DNA from: Tetraselmis striata
Taxonomy: Eukaryota; Chlorophyta; Chlorodendrophyceae; Chlorodendrales; Chlorodendraceae
NCBI GenBank assembly: GCA_006384855.1
Contig: VCJN01000421.1
Span: 62,001-126,000, forward strand
DNA length: 64,000 nt
Direction of reading: 5' to 3'
The notes beneath the pieces are model-generated. The model did no database searches. It was given only the letters and a program-made list of their open reading frames with translations, and had not been told where the DNA came from. This document shows, in pieces, positions 43,900-56,105 of this stretch (its first letter is position 1; the number at the start of each line of letters is the position of its first letter). The position numbers and the translations under genes were made by a program.

Positions 43900-46540
43900 C
43901 GGACGGAGCAGTACGGGAGCGCAGTACCGGAGCGCAGCGGAGCGGGCAGTGGTGGACAACATGAAGGAGGCATACGTGTCGGTGCTCGCTCCATCTCAGC
44001 TCGGCGTTGGCATTCCCGCGGGCGACTCTATGCTCATCCACGGCGTCCGGCTCATCGCCGATAAGCTTGGCCCACGTGCCGTCATCGTCCACACAGACCT
44101 TTGCAACGCTTATAACGAGGCATGGCGCCGCACCATTATCCAACGCCACATCGATTGCTCTCCACTACACCTTGTCATCCATGCGCCCCTAGCCTCCCTC
44201 TCCACGGATTCGTATCTGGTCGTGGACAACCGGTCCGCCTCTCTGCGGTCGGAGGACGGCGTGCAACATGGCGCACCTTTAGCCACGACTTCCTTTTGCG
44301 TCGCGATTAACCGCGAGGTGCAGCAGTGTGCTACCACGTTGGAGGTCAATGACGGGGCGACGCGCTTCAATGCCGACGATGGATTTTTGGTGGGCCTTCC
44401 GGAGCACGTTTGGCCGGCTCTTCACGCCTTCCGCACGTCCATCAAGGCGTCCGCGGGGCTTGAGGTGCGCTTCGACAAGGTGCAGGCGTACATCGCAGAC
44501 ATGGAGGCCGCGCGGCGTGAGGCTCCGGCCGACATCGAGTGGCTCGAGCTAGATGGCCATCACGGCATCGCGGTCCTCAACGTGCCGCTCGGATCGCCAG
44601 AGTATGTGCAGGCGTACATATATACGCGGCAACGCGGAGGAGCTACGAGAGGAGGTGGACGCTAGCTTGAGCAAGCTTCGGTCTGCCAAGCTCAGCCGTC
44701 GGTACACCCACGCCTTGCACCACCACGCATGGGCCATGCTCAAGCATTGCATGCAATACAACAGCGCGGGGTATTGGCTCCGCAATTGTCTTCCGTCCGA
44801 GGTGGAGGCCTTTGCGGAGGCGGTGGATGCCACCATCCTCGCGGCGGTCGAACGGGTGCTAGGGGTCTCTTTTGATCCCTCCACGTACGGCACCGACACC
44901 AACCCGGTGGTCACCGATTTCTTTGCGGAGCTTTTGCACGACCCCGACCCCATGGCAGCGGAGGTGGCTGCTTTGAGCGAGGATGCAGTGGCCAGGGCGC
45001 GCAGCCGGCTTCACCTCCCCACTCGGTTGAAGGGAGCTGGCATCCACCGCATGGCTACCGTTCGTGATGCCGCCTTCATCGGCTGTATGAATGCCATCCT
45101 CCCAAGGTTCCTGACTAGGAACTCCGGCACCAACACCCCCACCCCTGGTTTCTTCGACCCACAGCTCGGGCCTGTACTTGGCCGAGGCAGCTTCAACGCA
45201 ACTTCTTCCGCCCGCCAGTATGACCACTTCCTCAACGATGCTCATGGGTCGGACAGCTACGCCGCGGAGATGCGCGAGGCGTGGGGCCGCCTCCAAGCGG
45301 CTAATGCTGGCCATCTCGGCGACGCAGATGCGCGCGTGATGGATCGGGAAGTGGAGGTTGCGTCGGGCTCGCAAAAGGAGCTGACGGCATTTCTAGTCCA
45401 GGCCAACAACTCTCGGCTTCGAAATGAGGTGTGCGCTCTCCCTGCCACTCGTAGGGAACGGATCGTGTTCAACCAGCTCGACGCGGCGTCGGGCATGTGG
45501 ACAGTGGCCATCCCCACCGCGCGGACCGTCATGACTCCGCATGAGCTGCGGGAGGTCGCTGCCGGGTACTTCCTTCTGCCTAGCCCGTGCTTGGCCCCGG
45601 TGGTTGGGAGCCAGATCATTCTGCCCTCGACAGAGCACAACCCCGTCACTGTTGACCTATACAGCGACGCGCTCATGAACCTCCCGGCGCCTGGAGATGC
45701 TCACTGGCGTGTACAGCACGATGCTATCGCATATGCCTTCCGCGATCACTGTGTTCACGATCTAGGTATCGCTGTACGGCGGGAGGTGGATGACTTGTTC
45801 CAGCAGGCAGTGCCTCTCGCTCGGCAACACCGTTAGTACCCAGGGATGAACTCAAGGACCTAGTGCCGGACGCAGAGCTCTCCCTTCCGGCGTTCAACGT
45901 CGTGACCGGGAGTTATGATCCCCGGAGCTTGAAGTCCACGCGGCTGGAGTTCAAGACTATGCGGTACGGGGTCAAGTACGCTGCAGTGCCCCGGGCCACG
46001 GCTGTGGATCGGTTTGAGCGCTCCCTGTTGGGCGACATACAACGGGGGCTGGCTGCGCGGGATGCGGCGTGGCACAACACGGAGCCCGGACAGAAGGGTC
46101 CTCTTCGAGACATCCTGGATATGTCGGAGTACGTATACGGGCATGGTCTTCGGCACAGTGGGTGAGGTGAGCAAGGGGGTGCACCGCACTGTGTGTGGTA
46201 TCGCATGCTTGGCTGCGGATCGGGGTGCCCTCTCATCGCGGGGCACTCGGTGCACCACCCGGGCTCACCATGAGGCCTTGCTCGCAAGAGATTTCCTCGG
46301 GGTCCTGAGCTTGGTGGCCGCTCGAGAGCGCGCTCGCTGCCTCATCAGACGGCGCATATTCGTCTGCCATCCCGTTGCTGAAGCTGCACAGCACGTCCGA
46401 GGATCACCCACACACACACGTGCAAGCGTGGCCCGGACTGAACCGTGTGCGCATCACTCATCCAACCCGCCTTATGCGGGATGCGGGCCGCTTTTAGGCG
46501 GCTTGTTATGTTGATTTTCAGCACGAGCCGGACTTTTGGT
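43900..46540 (+). pseudogene. RT-endonuclease LINE, copy 2 (5'-truncated)
   Basis: Homology to copy 1 starts near 43920, inside the RT. Motifs present are IVHTDLCNAYNEAWRR, GVQHGAPLATTSF and FNADDGFLVG. A frameshift near 44620 shifts into an open 427-codon frame (44553-45836) covering the connection region and a degenerate DLYSDALMN...HWRVQHDAI zinc-like part. A TAG at 45834-45836 separates it from the VPDAELSLP...LEFK nuclease segment (45863-46165). Over the last 650 bp it differs from copy 1 at only a few positions, while the upstream part differs every 20-40 bp. The sequence ends at the GGGCCGCTTTTAGGCGGC hairpin. Confidence 0.75.
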
Positions 46541-46926
46541 ACGCCGCCGCGTACCAGAAGTCCTCGTACCGCGCGTGTCGGATGCGAGTGCGGCGTATTG
46601 TACCTGGCTTCAAAATCCCGCCGCGCGCGAAGGAAGGCGCGAGAATACGAGATATTGATCATTTCGCCGCGTAATTCGACGAGGGACAACGACCAAGACC
46701 ATGCGTCATCACGTGCCCTCGTATGATGCACACCCATTCAGTATCCGTACCCGGGGGACACCGTACAGGGCAGCGCAGTGTCTACCTGTATGTCTGCAAA
46801 ATATGAAAAAATATATATAACTAACTAACAGAGTACAGCGGTATCTACCTGTATATTCCAGCAGTGCTGGTTATTTTGAAATATATACTACCGGCCGGCA
46901 TATATGTGTTAATACGGTAAAATTCT

Positions 46927-46950
46927 GATATATATATATATATATATAAC
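46927..46950 (+). repeat. (TA)n microsatellite
   Basis: About 11 TA units, just upstream of the recombinase-associated repeat region. Confidence 0.95.
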
Positions 46951-46979
46951 TTGTGCCAATGACCAGTGTAGTTATCGGG

Positions 46980-48061
46980 GGTCAGGTGTTATATTGCTGT
47001 TCTGCTGCGCTCGCGCCTGCGCGGAGCAGATCCGGAATGTAGTCAGGGCTCCCGCATACAGTATACTGTATATAGGTCGCTATCGGGCCAAGGTTACCCG
47101 TATACTTTCCCGTACGGGTACCTGGTGGTCGCCAGCACCCCCAATCTGGCGCCCTGCTCGATCCTCCGCCTTGGCGCTGCCCACCAACAGTGTAGTCGCT
47201 GTTGCCGCTGCTCGCCGCCACACGCCGACGCTGCCCTCCCTGCCCGCCACGCCGTGTCTGCTGTACGGTGCCCGCCTCGCGGTTTGCCCTGCATGCGCGC
47301 TGCGCGCGGCTGCCCTCTCCTCGCCTAACCCGACTCGCCACCCTGACTCCGCTGCTGCCGCTGCTTGCCGCCATCCCCGCAGGCGGCACGCCGCCAGCGC
47401 GCAGGCGCCCGCCGACGCTGCCCTCCCCCTGCCCGCCACGCCGTGTCTGTTGTAGGTGCCTGTCTCGCATTTTGATTTGCCTTCGCGCTGCGCTCAGCTG
47501 GCCACCCCTAACCCCCCGAGTGATTTGATGCGGCGCTGCGGCTGGCCGACGCCCGCGGCTTTCTGACGCTTGCCGTTCTGTGGCCGCCTTCGTTGTAGGA
47601 GCTTGGCGCCCTGCCTGAGCTGCCCCACTGTGTGGCTGTGCTGTTGTCGTTGGAGCCACTGGTGCGCGGCCCTCCCGCTGCCTGACTTTCTGTGGCGCTG
47701 GGGCTGGCTGATGCCAGCGACTTTCTTATGCTTGCCGTTCTGCGGCCGACTGCGCTGCAGGAGCTTGGCGCCCTGCCTGAGCTGCCCCTTCCTGTGCCTG
47801 TGCTGTTGTCGTCGGTGCCCCTGGTGCGTGGCCGTCCCGCTGCCTGACTGCGGCGCTCTGTGATTCTGTCTCCCTGCCCACCACGCCTTGTTTATTGTAG
47901 GTGCACGCCTCGCTTTTGCTGCGCTTGCGCGTTGCACATGCATGTCTATCTTTGTCGGTGTCGTGCGCGCCGTCATTTGTATGTATGGTCCGCTTGTATT
48001 GCGCAATGTATTGTGCACTAGGCGAAGCACTGATTGTGATTATGTATGACACGCAGGTGAA
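46980..48061. repeat. 5' region of recombinase locus, dispersed copy 1
   Basis: A GC-rich, low-complexity stretch whose reverse complement matches 60480-61870. It contains two units of about 145 bp (CTTGCCGTTCTG...GAGCTTGGCGCCCTGCCTGA). Its minus-strand ORFs are Arg/Gln/His/Gly-rich and probably not protein-coding. Confidence 0.5.
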
Positions 48062-49830
48062 ATGACCACCCTCAGTTCCATTGGGCAGTCAGATAAACAT
48101 AATGCTGCTCGTAACAATGTAAGGCGCATTTACACGTTGTTCACGCAAGCGCCAGGGACAGCCGACAAGTTCAAGAACTGCCCAGAGTTTCAAACTCTAC
48201 CCGAAGATTTGGCGTGCTCCACGGAGTTGTATGAGCATTTCGCTCATTACATGGTGCATGTGTACAAGATTGAGCAGCAAGGACCAAACTATGGGCAACC
48301 CTTAGTTCTGTTCTGGATTACTTAGGGATCCTTATGAACATGGCCGCCAACAAGTACAAGGCAATTGGGTAAGCACCCTCGTCACGCGTGGCACGACTTA
48401 ACTCAGCGTCCAGTTTTTTGCGTTCATCCAGGCGTATTTATCAGTATGTTTGATTTAGGACAGGGATTTCAACCATTTGCTTGGTATAGTCTTCTCATTT
48501 TTTGGCAGTGGCTTAATACCTTCGACACCGCTACTTGCTGCCTAGGACAAGCGCCTCCAAGTTGTTCTTCACCTGCCTTGACATCAACTCAACCACGTCA
48601 GAGGCAAAATGGTGGAAAGGTTTACGGGCGAACATCAAGCGCCTTCTGTTTCAGCGAGCCCGAGACGCGGGGGACCAGCTAGACAACTCAGAGACACCCA
48701 TTTACTCAAGTGCGCGCAACTTCTCTTGCCGGCATGTCTGTTCAACATGTGTAATACTTCTAATTCTATGTTATCCTCAGGTGACGTATGCAAGATGAAT
48801 GCTGCCTATGCCAAAAAGAACGATGGCGAAGCGGCACGCCGCAAGCTCGTTCTAGCCACGCTTCAACGTAGCGCTGGCCGCAGCAGCGAAGTTGCTTGGA
48901 TAACATGGGATGGATTAGAATGGGATCGACACTTTACGTGAGTATCCAATGCCTATTATATGAGCCCATAATTTCGATGCTTACGACATATTTGCTGTGC
49001 CACTGCTCATGAGCATATTCAGCCATATATGCTATGTATGTATGTATATTTATGATATATAGATGTATGTGTATACATGTAAATGTACATGATATATGAT
49101 ACATTCATATATATATATAAACTAATTATTTGCATTTGCATCAACAGGTGTCTTAAGATGGAGGTACCCATGCTTAAAACTGCGAAGGTCAACATCATCG
49201 TTGTCTGTGCTGGCAAGGACAGGCACTCCGACTGGTTCGCTAGCCTTGGAGACTTTCTCACCGTCAGCGCGAACCGCACAATGTACGATGATAGTGCAGC
49301 CACATGGTTGTTTCCCTTTCTTCATGGGTCAAGTACCCCCGCCTCCATTATCACATCCTATGTGAAGGCACTGCAAGTTGGAGAGGGCGGGCTGGCGAGG
49401 TACCAAGATGTTGCAGTACGGGATCTACCACATCGTCCAACCGCAGGTACATCCTAATCATTTATTCGTGTGTATGCATTATATTATTGTGTTAGGTTGT
49501 GTTGGATTATATTGTTTTGGATTTAGCGACATGTGTCACCGAATCACAATGCGCATCATGCATTCATGTGCTCATCTTCACATATTTGCCCCATCTGTAA
49601 TAGGTGGCTTTCACCCTGGCGCCATCAATGAACTTTGTGCGCGCATGCCGGCGGAGTTTGCGGCGCAATGCACAGGCCACGACTTGCGCAAAGTTTCTGC
49701 GCTTTTTGAGTACATGGATTCAAGTGTCGCATTGGCTATGCCAGGAGCCATCGTGCTATCTGGTTGGCCAGCTTTGCCGTGGGGACAACTTGGAATGGGG
49801 CCAGTGCCACCCATGGAGGCTCACCCATGA
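48062..49830 (+). pseudogene. Intron-bearing tyrosine-recombinase-like gene
   Basis: Exon 1 starts at ATG 48062 (MTTLSSIGQSDKHNAARNNV). Later exons in phase are 48781-48937, 49148-49446 and 49604-49830; another lies at about 48545-48705 (KLFFTCLDINSTTSEAKWW). RSAGRSSEVAWITWDGLEWD resembles the first catalytic Arg box of tyrosine recombinases. GGFHPGAINELCARMPAEF followed by TGHDLRKVSALFEYMDSS resembles the second box and the catalytic Tyr region. I infer that a His replaces the second-box Arg. Exon 1 has an in-frame stop at about 48325 where the 60-kb copy carries about 5 extra bases, so this copy is probably dead. A Crypton-type or domesticated recombinase is the best guess. The last codons and stop lie in a 110-bp repeat shared with 30.2 kb. 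Confidence 0.5.
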
Positions 49831-49925
49831 GGCTACTCGGTCCAGATCATCCAACCAAGAGACATTGTGGAACCCCAGAGCACATGGAGGCAATGCCGGC
49901 ATCCAGCATATGCCTCATTGTTACC
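49815..49925 (+). repeat. 110-bp dispersed repeat, 3' end of recombinase gene
   Basis: This is the same unit as 30195-30305 in opposite orientation. It supplies the stop codon (49828-49830) of the recombinase-like gene. Confidence 0.75.
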
Positions 49926-50228
49926 CCGGCCCCGACCCGGCGTCGCGTCCGTCCGTCCGCTGGTGGCCGCCCACCACCCGAGAGGTGCCCCCTCCCCCCC
50001 CCCCCCCCCCCCCCTCCCCCCCGCCCCACCCAAAGTTCCTCCCTCTCCATCCCCCCATCCGCGCCTCTAGATACATGACTCCTGCACCCGCTCCAGGCTG
50101 GCAAGTGTTAGCAGTAGCTGACGCGTCGCCTGCTCTTCGCGCTGCGTGGAACATCGGGTATGGTTTGGCTCGCGCGCGCGGGGGGGGGGGGGGGGGGGGG
50201 GGTGTCTGAGCTTCGCTGTGCTGTGTCC

Positions 50229-51151
50229 ATGCCCAACCCGACCAGTCGATGTGTCCCAGCCAGTGAGGCGGCAGGCGCTGCCGCTGCCCTCCCGCGCGAC
50301 TCCGGCACGCGTGCAGCGCGGCGGGCCGCTGCGGGCCTCCGGGGAGGAGGATCCCCAGGTGTGTGACCTACTCGCGCCATCCGCCCATCGGCCGCCAACA
50401 TCCGCGCGGCCACGGACCTCCTCTCGTTAACTGCACCGGGGGCGGGCCCATCCCCACGCCGGGCGCAGGCTTCAAGAAGAACACCGAGTTCGGCTACTCT
50501 CGGAAGGACATACTCCTGATCGGCTTGGGGTTCCTGGCGCTGGGCTACGGCATGTACTATGGGCTGCAGGCGACCGGCATGGAGGCGGGCATGGCGGGCA
50601 GCTGGGTGCAGCTCATTGTCATCCTGGGCATGATGGTCGGCTGGCTCTTCACCTACCTCTTCCGCGTCGCCAACAAGGTGCAGCGCGCCGCCACCCCACC
50701 CCCCCTGTGCTGCGGGGTCGCCCTGGCAGGGCAGGGCACAGCAGCTGGTAGATGGCAGCTGGCGGTGGGACCTGGGCACGAGCGCAGAGGGCTGCTGTGT
50801 CTGCTGGCTGCACGGGGCATCAGGCCTTGAGTGTGGGAAGCGTGGGTCGCCTGGTCAGACCACCCAGGGGCCTTTTGCATTGAATTGTGGCGCAGCTGGG
50901 GCGACATGGACACCCACGCGATAGGGGCAGAGGGCTGCCTTGGGCTGGGCTGGCGGCTCCTGTGGCAGCAGCAGCTGAGAGGGTGACGGCGCGCGCAGGA
51001 AATGACGTACGTGCAGCAGCTGGAGGACTACGAGACGGCGGTGATGGCGAAGCGCATGGAGGAGATGCCGGAGTCGGAGCTGGAGAACATGCTGGAGGAG
51101 CTGGAGGCGGAGAAGGCGAGGAAGGCGGCCAAGCGTGCGGCAAAGGAGTGA
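50229..51151 (+). CDS. LPA2/DUF3007-like chloroplast membrane protein
   Basis: Three exons join in phase: 50229-50358, 50469-50677 and 50999-51151 (TGA), giving 163 residues. The first about 45 residues (MPNPTSRCVPASEAAGAAAA, Ala/Arg-rich) resemble a plastid transit peptide. Two membrane helices follow: ILLIGLGFLALGYGMYYGLQ and WVQLIVILGMMVGWLFTYLF. Then come TYVQQLEDYETAVMAKRMEE and a basic/acidic coiled tail. This pattern matches the DUF3007 family of cyanobacteria and plastids, which as I recall includes LOW PSII ACCUMULATION 2, a thylakoid factor for photosystem II assembly. The start ATG gives the only frame that splices in phase to exon 2. A poly-G run lies just upstream (50181-50202). 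Family assignment is from memory. Confidence 0.75.
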
Positions 51152-51916
51152 GCAGCGGTGGCCGTTTGGAACCGGTGGCGAAACGGGATGTTGGTACCAC
51201 GTCGTATCAAACCGCGCCTCCCGAGTTGCAGTCGTGGCATGCTTGCATGGCTTCCCCCCCCCCCCCCCCCCCCCAACAACTCAATCTTGCCAGTTTTCAA
51301 GCTATTAGCAAACGAGAAGCCAGCCATGTGCGCTGTGAGTTGGGCTGGGATGTAAGCCGACCTACCCAAGGGGTACTGTTTCTGCATGCCGCCCTTCGAA
51401 GGCCAAGGGGTTTGTGCATCTGTATGGTATGAGAATCCCTTGGAGTGCAGTGAAGTTAAAGATACTTACAACTTTGTTCCCGCCCGTCTTCCAGCTACAC
51501 AGGCCAGGTGTCCTCCGGCCCGGCTGCATGTACCCGCATAGGGCCGGCCGCAGCCCCGTAGCATGCAGCCCTCTGAAGGCCGAGCTTGGAGTGTATTGAG
51601 TGATCCGCCTTGCGAGTCGTCGCAGAGGGGAAGATGGGGAGTGCAATGCGGCCTTTGTCATGGCGCGGCAAAACCGCGGGGTAGTGAGTAGATTGTGGTG
51701 CTTTGGACTGGCCTGTGTGATCGCGTTTGGACCATGGGATACGCGTTGAATGCTTCACGGAAGAGCATGAAATGTGCCGTTTGATCCCTCTCTCTTCGTT
51801 TATGGCCCAACGTCTACCTACCTGTATAGCCTGCTACGGGTACCGTTCCGTCAGACCGTACTTGTGTCGCCGTCAAACTCAACAATAAGCAAGCAAAGCG
51901 AGCGAGCGGGGTGATA

Positions 51917-52425
51917 TACACAGCGACTTATCGAACTACATGCTGCACGCCGGACTTGATTACGTGGCCGCCAGTGTCCCACAGCATCTCCATCAATGTG
52001 TACATCATGGGCTTCCTGATGGGCGGCGTGTTTCTGGTGGCGTTGTCCATCTTCCTGTGGAATAGCTTGGGTGGCAATCAGGGCCAAAACTGTAACACCG
52101 ACGTGGGCGCCAACCACGAGACTGTGCTGCCGGCGCGTGCGTGCTCCTTTCTGGCGATCAACACGCTGTTACTTGGAGCTGCACGCGTACAACTGCCGCC
52201 ACCAAACTGCTATTCTGGCAGTCGCCCTGGAATAAGAAGGCCCTGATAGGGTCGCTGATCATCAGCACCCTCATCTGCGCGCCTCTGCCGTACGTGCCGT
52301 ACCTGAGCACCAAGGTGTCCGAGCACTACAGGGGATCTTGGGAGTGGGGCATGATTACCTGCATGGGCGTGACGTTAATTGGGCTGTGCAAAATTTATCA
52401 CATGGCTGCCGATGCCGCCGCTTGA
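51917..52425 (+). pseudogene. P-type ATPase C-terminal fragment
   Basis: Two frames together read DLITWPP...SINVYIMGFLMG, GVFLVALSIFLW and, after a frameshift, NKKALIGSLIISTLIC, then APLPYVPYLSTKVSEHYRGS and WEWGMITCMGVTLIGL. This is the layout of the last membrane helices of type II P-type cation ATPases. No phosphorylation or nucleotide domain precedes it, so it is a stranded, frameshifted fragment. The assignment is tentative. Confidence 0.4.
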
Positions 52426-52430
52426 CCCGT

Positions 52431-53440
52431 ACACGGACAAGCCTGATGTGTCCATGAAAGTGGACAAAATCGCAACGGCGTTCCAGGTGCAGCTACATCG
52501 ACATGCGGCTATGGCTGAGTGACGACCTCATGATACGCAATACGCAGCACCAACGCACACCGTCAATGCTTCGAATATGGATATATTTATGCCTATACAA
52601 AATGTACGAGTACCTGAAGGGGGTTTCAGATAAACTCGCTCTCAAGATCAGGGGGGGGGGGGGGGGGGGGGGGCATTTCGTTCAGCAGTGGTGGGGGACC
52701 GTACCCTGTTTTGGCTGACATGTCCCCAGCAATAAGTGAAGAAGTTACTGGCATGTGGCACTTTACGTGACATTAAGTAACATTGTCATTTGGCCCATCC
52801 ACTGTGCAGTGTGCTGTGCTTATTGGTGTAACAGAGTGCTGGAGGCATCATGAAACCCGCAGGACATGAAAGAACATGACTAAAGTAAACATGATTGCAT
52901 TTGGTCCGCCGCTCGAGATGGCGAGGGACATCAGTGTTGAATATTGGGAATGGATCACTCCGCTGGTCAGTGCTGTGTAATAAATGGCGCCACATAGATC
53001 GCTAGCTGCGCAATGAATTCAGCACACTTTGCGACAGGCGGCTGCAGCATGCTCAGTGTACTGCTGCCTGGGGGTGCACTGTTGGGCGAGGTGAGGCATG
53101 GCTGTAGTACCACTTGTGGTCCTGGGGAGAAGATGAAGGGGATTAGGGATCACGATACACTTGTACTTCTGTTGGGACAGGCAGGGCACACAGGTCATTG
53201 CGCCTTCACATGTGTTTGGAATTAGAAAACATGCTAATCCTGCAATCACACCCGGAGTTGGTCCAATGCTGGAGATAAGTGCGAACAAATTCCCCGGGGT
53301 AGTGCGGCCAGTGTCGGTGAAGATATTTGTTTTCAGTATCGAGAGTTAATCGTATCCTGTGTATCATTGTTGAATATTATGTATTTGTATCAAGGTAAGC
53401 TATCAGCGACTATTGCTGTGTTATTGCTGAAACTGTAGTG
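52431..53440. other. Intergenic, no gene seen
   Basis: Apart from a run of about 21 G (52652-52672), I see no feature here. It is the 3' flank of the minus-strand SLC4 gene. Confidence 0.5.
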
Positions 53441-53445
53441 CCGCT

Positions 53446-55236
53446 CTAAAAGTGCGAGTCCAGCGCCTCCACATCCTCCTCCGACAGCCACTTCATTTTG
53501 GAGATGCCAATCTTGATGGGATGCAGCATACCAATGGCCAGAGGGAACACAAAGCCCGCCGGCGAGCGCATCAGGACCAGCACGGCCACCAGCAGCACCA
53601 GCTGAATTGCCGTCCAGGCGTACGCCTTCCACATCTTCACCTTGCAGTACGACTTGTTGGGCAGCTTGGTCTTGTCCGTGATGGGCAGGAACAGGCGCTC
53701 CCAGAACTCGTTGCCAGCCAGGTTGGACCACCCATTGTACATGAACAGGCCGCGAAGCACCGCCAGCGGGATGCTGGCCAGGGCGGAGCGCAGGAACAGC
53801 AGCGCCAGCATGATGAGCAGATGGGTGAGGAAGGCGGTCACGCGCTGCTCAAGGCATCCCGTGATCTGGGTACCAGTAGGCAGTGCCAGGATCTCCAGGG
53901 CGGAGGACGCCTCCTGGTGCACCGCCTTGAGCAGGTCGCGGTGGCTCTCGGTCTTGCGCAGCTCACCCAGCTTGACCCCATCAGCACCCACGCTGTCTCC
54001 GCTCTTCTCCACACCTGCCTCCATGTCAACCAGGCTGCGCACCCTCTGGAGTGCCATCATGGACTTCTCCTCCAGCACCGCCTCAGAGTCCTGCTCCTCG
54101 CTCTTCTTGCCTCCCTCATCGCCGAAGAAGCATAGCGCGCGGCAGTGGTTCAGGGATGGCACCGTCGCGGACACCATCCAGGGGCAACCCACCAGGGACA
54201 GCGCAATGGTGCACAGGCACAGCGCCAGCATGTCCATGTCGTAGCCATAGCCCTTCTTCAGATTGTGCTCCCGGGCATTGACCAGGCGCACAGTGATGTT
54301 CTGGTCGAAGAAGATGACGATGAACGCAAACAGGCCGCCCACAGCCGCCAGGCCGATGCCAGCAGCGTTGATGTCCGACAGGTCCGTCAGCCAGGGGCGC
54401 ACGTCCGTGCCCAGGGTGGTGGCGGTGATGTCGCCACCGGCGAAGGGCAGGAAGTCCAGGTCAATCTTCTCGATGCCGTAGTGTCCGATCAGCAGCCACG
54501 AGATGCCCAGGCCCAGGAAGATGGCGATCACGGGCGCGAAGTCCGCCACGCGGTTGCGGACCCACTGGTTGAACAGGCGCCCGTTGCGGCAGCCGCGGAT
54601 AGAAATTGCCGAGAAGAAGGTCACCAGGCCGACGAACAGCCCGGTCTTGGCCTCGCCGTGCGACACCGTGGGGTCGGCGAACAGTGCGAAGAAATAGCGC
54701 ACCGCCTCGTAGATGAAGATCACCGACACCAGCACGGAGAACAGCTCCTCCGTGAAGCGGGTCACGATGCGAATAGCGTTGGACAGGCTGAACATCGCGC
54801 CGAGAAATAGGTACAGCGAAAGGAACAGGCCAGTCCACGCGTAGAAAGGCAGGAACGACACGCCCACGAGAGCACCCATACTGCGCAGCGCGATGATGTA
54901 CGCCGCGATAGGGCCGGTGGCGCCCATGATAGTCAGCGGCTGGCCGCACAGAAGGGGATATATCATGCCCAGGGTGGCGGTCGCCAGGAGCGTCTCGGTG
55001 GCGCCCATGTAGCCGTCCGTGGCGTCGCCCAGCAGCGCACCGAAGGCGACGGCGTTGGCGAGGGCGCCCCAGAAGATGTACAGCACGGCGGTGATGGACT
55101 TGGTGTGGAGGCAGTCCTTGATGTCGCTCCAATACCAAGGCAGCTTCACGCGGAGGTCCTCAACGAAGCCCTTGCCGAAGCCACGGACGAGGGGGATGTT
55201 GTCCTCATCACGCACGACGGGCGCCAGAGGCGACAT
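53446..55236 (-). CDS. SLC4-family anion exchanger (HCO3-/borate type)
   Basis: This is an intact single-exon ORF of 596 residues with 10 or more hydrophobic helices, predicted to move bicarbonate or borate across a membrane. Family hallmarks are [97 protein letters not shown], and [20 protein letters not shown] followed by [18 protein letters not shown]. The loop after [10 protein letters not shown] is charged, then come [20 protein letters not shown] and a final transmembrane pair. It lacks the large cytoplasmic N-domain of animal exchangers, as in plant BOR and algal forms. The absence of introns, unlike its neighbours, could mean retroposition or intron loss. A dead inverted copy lies at 38.2-39.8 kb, sharing the upstream region. 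Substrate cannot be read from the sequence. Confidence 0.85.
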   Translation of the reverse strand: MSPLAPVVRDEDNIPLVRGFGKGFVEDLRVKLPWYWSDIKDCLHTKSITAVLYIFWGALANAVAFGALLGDATDGYMGATETLLATATLGMIYPLLCGQPLTIMGATGPIAAYIIALRSMGALVGVSFLPFYAWTGLFLSLYLFLGAMFSLSNAIRIVTRFTEELFSVLVSVIFIYEAVRYFFALFADPTVSHGEAKTGLFVGLVTFFSAISIRGCRNGRLFNQWVRNRVADFAPVIAIFLGLGISWLLIGHYGIEKIDLDFLPFAGGDITATTLGTDVRPWLTDLSDINAAGIGLAAVGGLFAFIVIFFDQNITVRLVNAREHNLKKGYGYDMDMLALCLCTIALSLVGCPWMVSATVPSLNHCRALCFFGDEGGKKSEEQDSEAVLEEKSMMALQRVRSLVDMEAGVEKSGDSVGADGVKLGELRKTESHRDLLKAVHQEASSALEILALPTGTQITGCLEQRVTAFLTHLLIMLALLFLRSALASIPLAVLRGLFMYNGWSNLAGNEFWERLFLPITDKTKLPNKSYCKVKMWKAYAWTAIQLVLLVAVLVLMRSPAGFVFPLAIGMLHPIKIGISKMKWLSEEDVEALDSHF

Positions 55237-55900
55237 AGTCTCAAGCTTGCGGTTCGCCGAGAACGAGCGGCACCGACAGAACAGTACAGCAAGTTTGCAA
55301 GGCCCGAAGAAGTCAAACGGTATGGCTGGCCGACTTAGCAGAAGTTGTGACTATCCAGGCTGGAGTTGTGCTTGTTTTTATAATGCTTGGCACTCCTGGC
55401 ACCGTTTGCTGCACCGAAGGGGGGGGGGGGGGGGGGGGGGGGGGGTGGGGGCGGGCGGCAGGGGGGCAGAGCGGCCAGCGCCATCGTCCGTACAGGTTTA
55501 TCACCGAAAAATATAGAAAATTGAAGTCACATACTAGTAGTCCGTACAGGTACCCACGCGATCAATATAAGAGGCAATTGTACGAAACCCATCCTCTCGA
55601 CCCAGCGCACGTCCGGCGGATGTGCAGATTCTCTAATGCGCGGTCAGACAATAACGGTACCGTTCATGGTACAGGTATTACCGTACAAATACGGATTTGG
55701 CGGGAGATATTTTCGCAGTAGGATACGATCTAAACCAGTTTATGGGGTTTCCTCCCTTGACCTAACCGCGGTTCAGCTACAAGTGCTGCTCAGTGGTACG
55801 GGAACTAGGCACCTGTCGTCGCGCCCTTTTATTTGGGTGCAGCACGAGTAGACATAAAAACAGCCATTATAACAGAGGACTTTCTGATTGTCCTTTTTTG

Positions 55901-55940
55901 GTGATTTCCTGATATCGCCCTGTGCTGCTAGCTCATGTAA
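55901..55940 (+). repeat. 50-bp GTGAT unit, copy 3 (partial)
   Basis: The core GATATCGCC then TGCTGCTAGCTCATGTAA lies inside a 75-bp piece in A1 that is absent from A2. The piece is bordered by ATTATAACAG on both sides, which looks like a target duplication. Confidence 0.65.
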
Positions 55941-56105
55941 TTATAACAGCTGAGCCTGCCATCTTCCAGTTTTCGCTGCGTTCCGCGCAGCAATGTAAGA
56001 ACTGTCTCGTAACATGTTGCGAGCAAGGTCACCCCAGGTTGTTCAAGACCACACCCGGCTCACCACCCGAGTGTGATATTCTCATCCGTACGTCCGTGCG
56101 TTACC

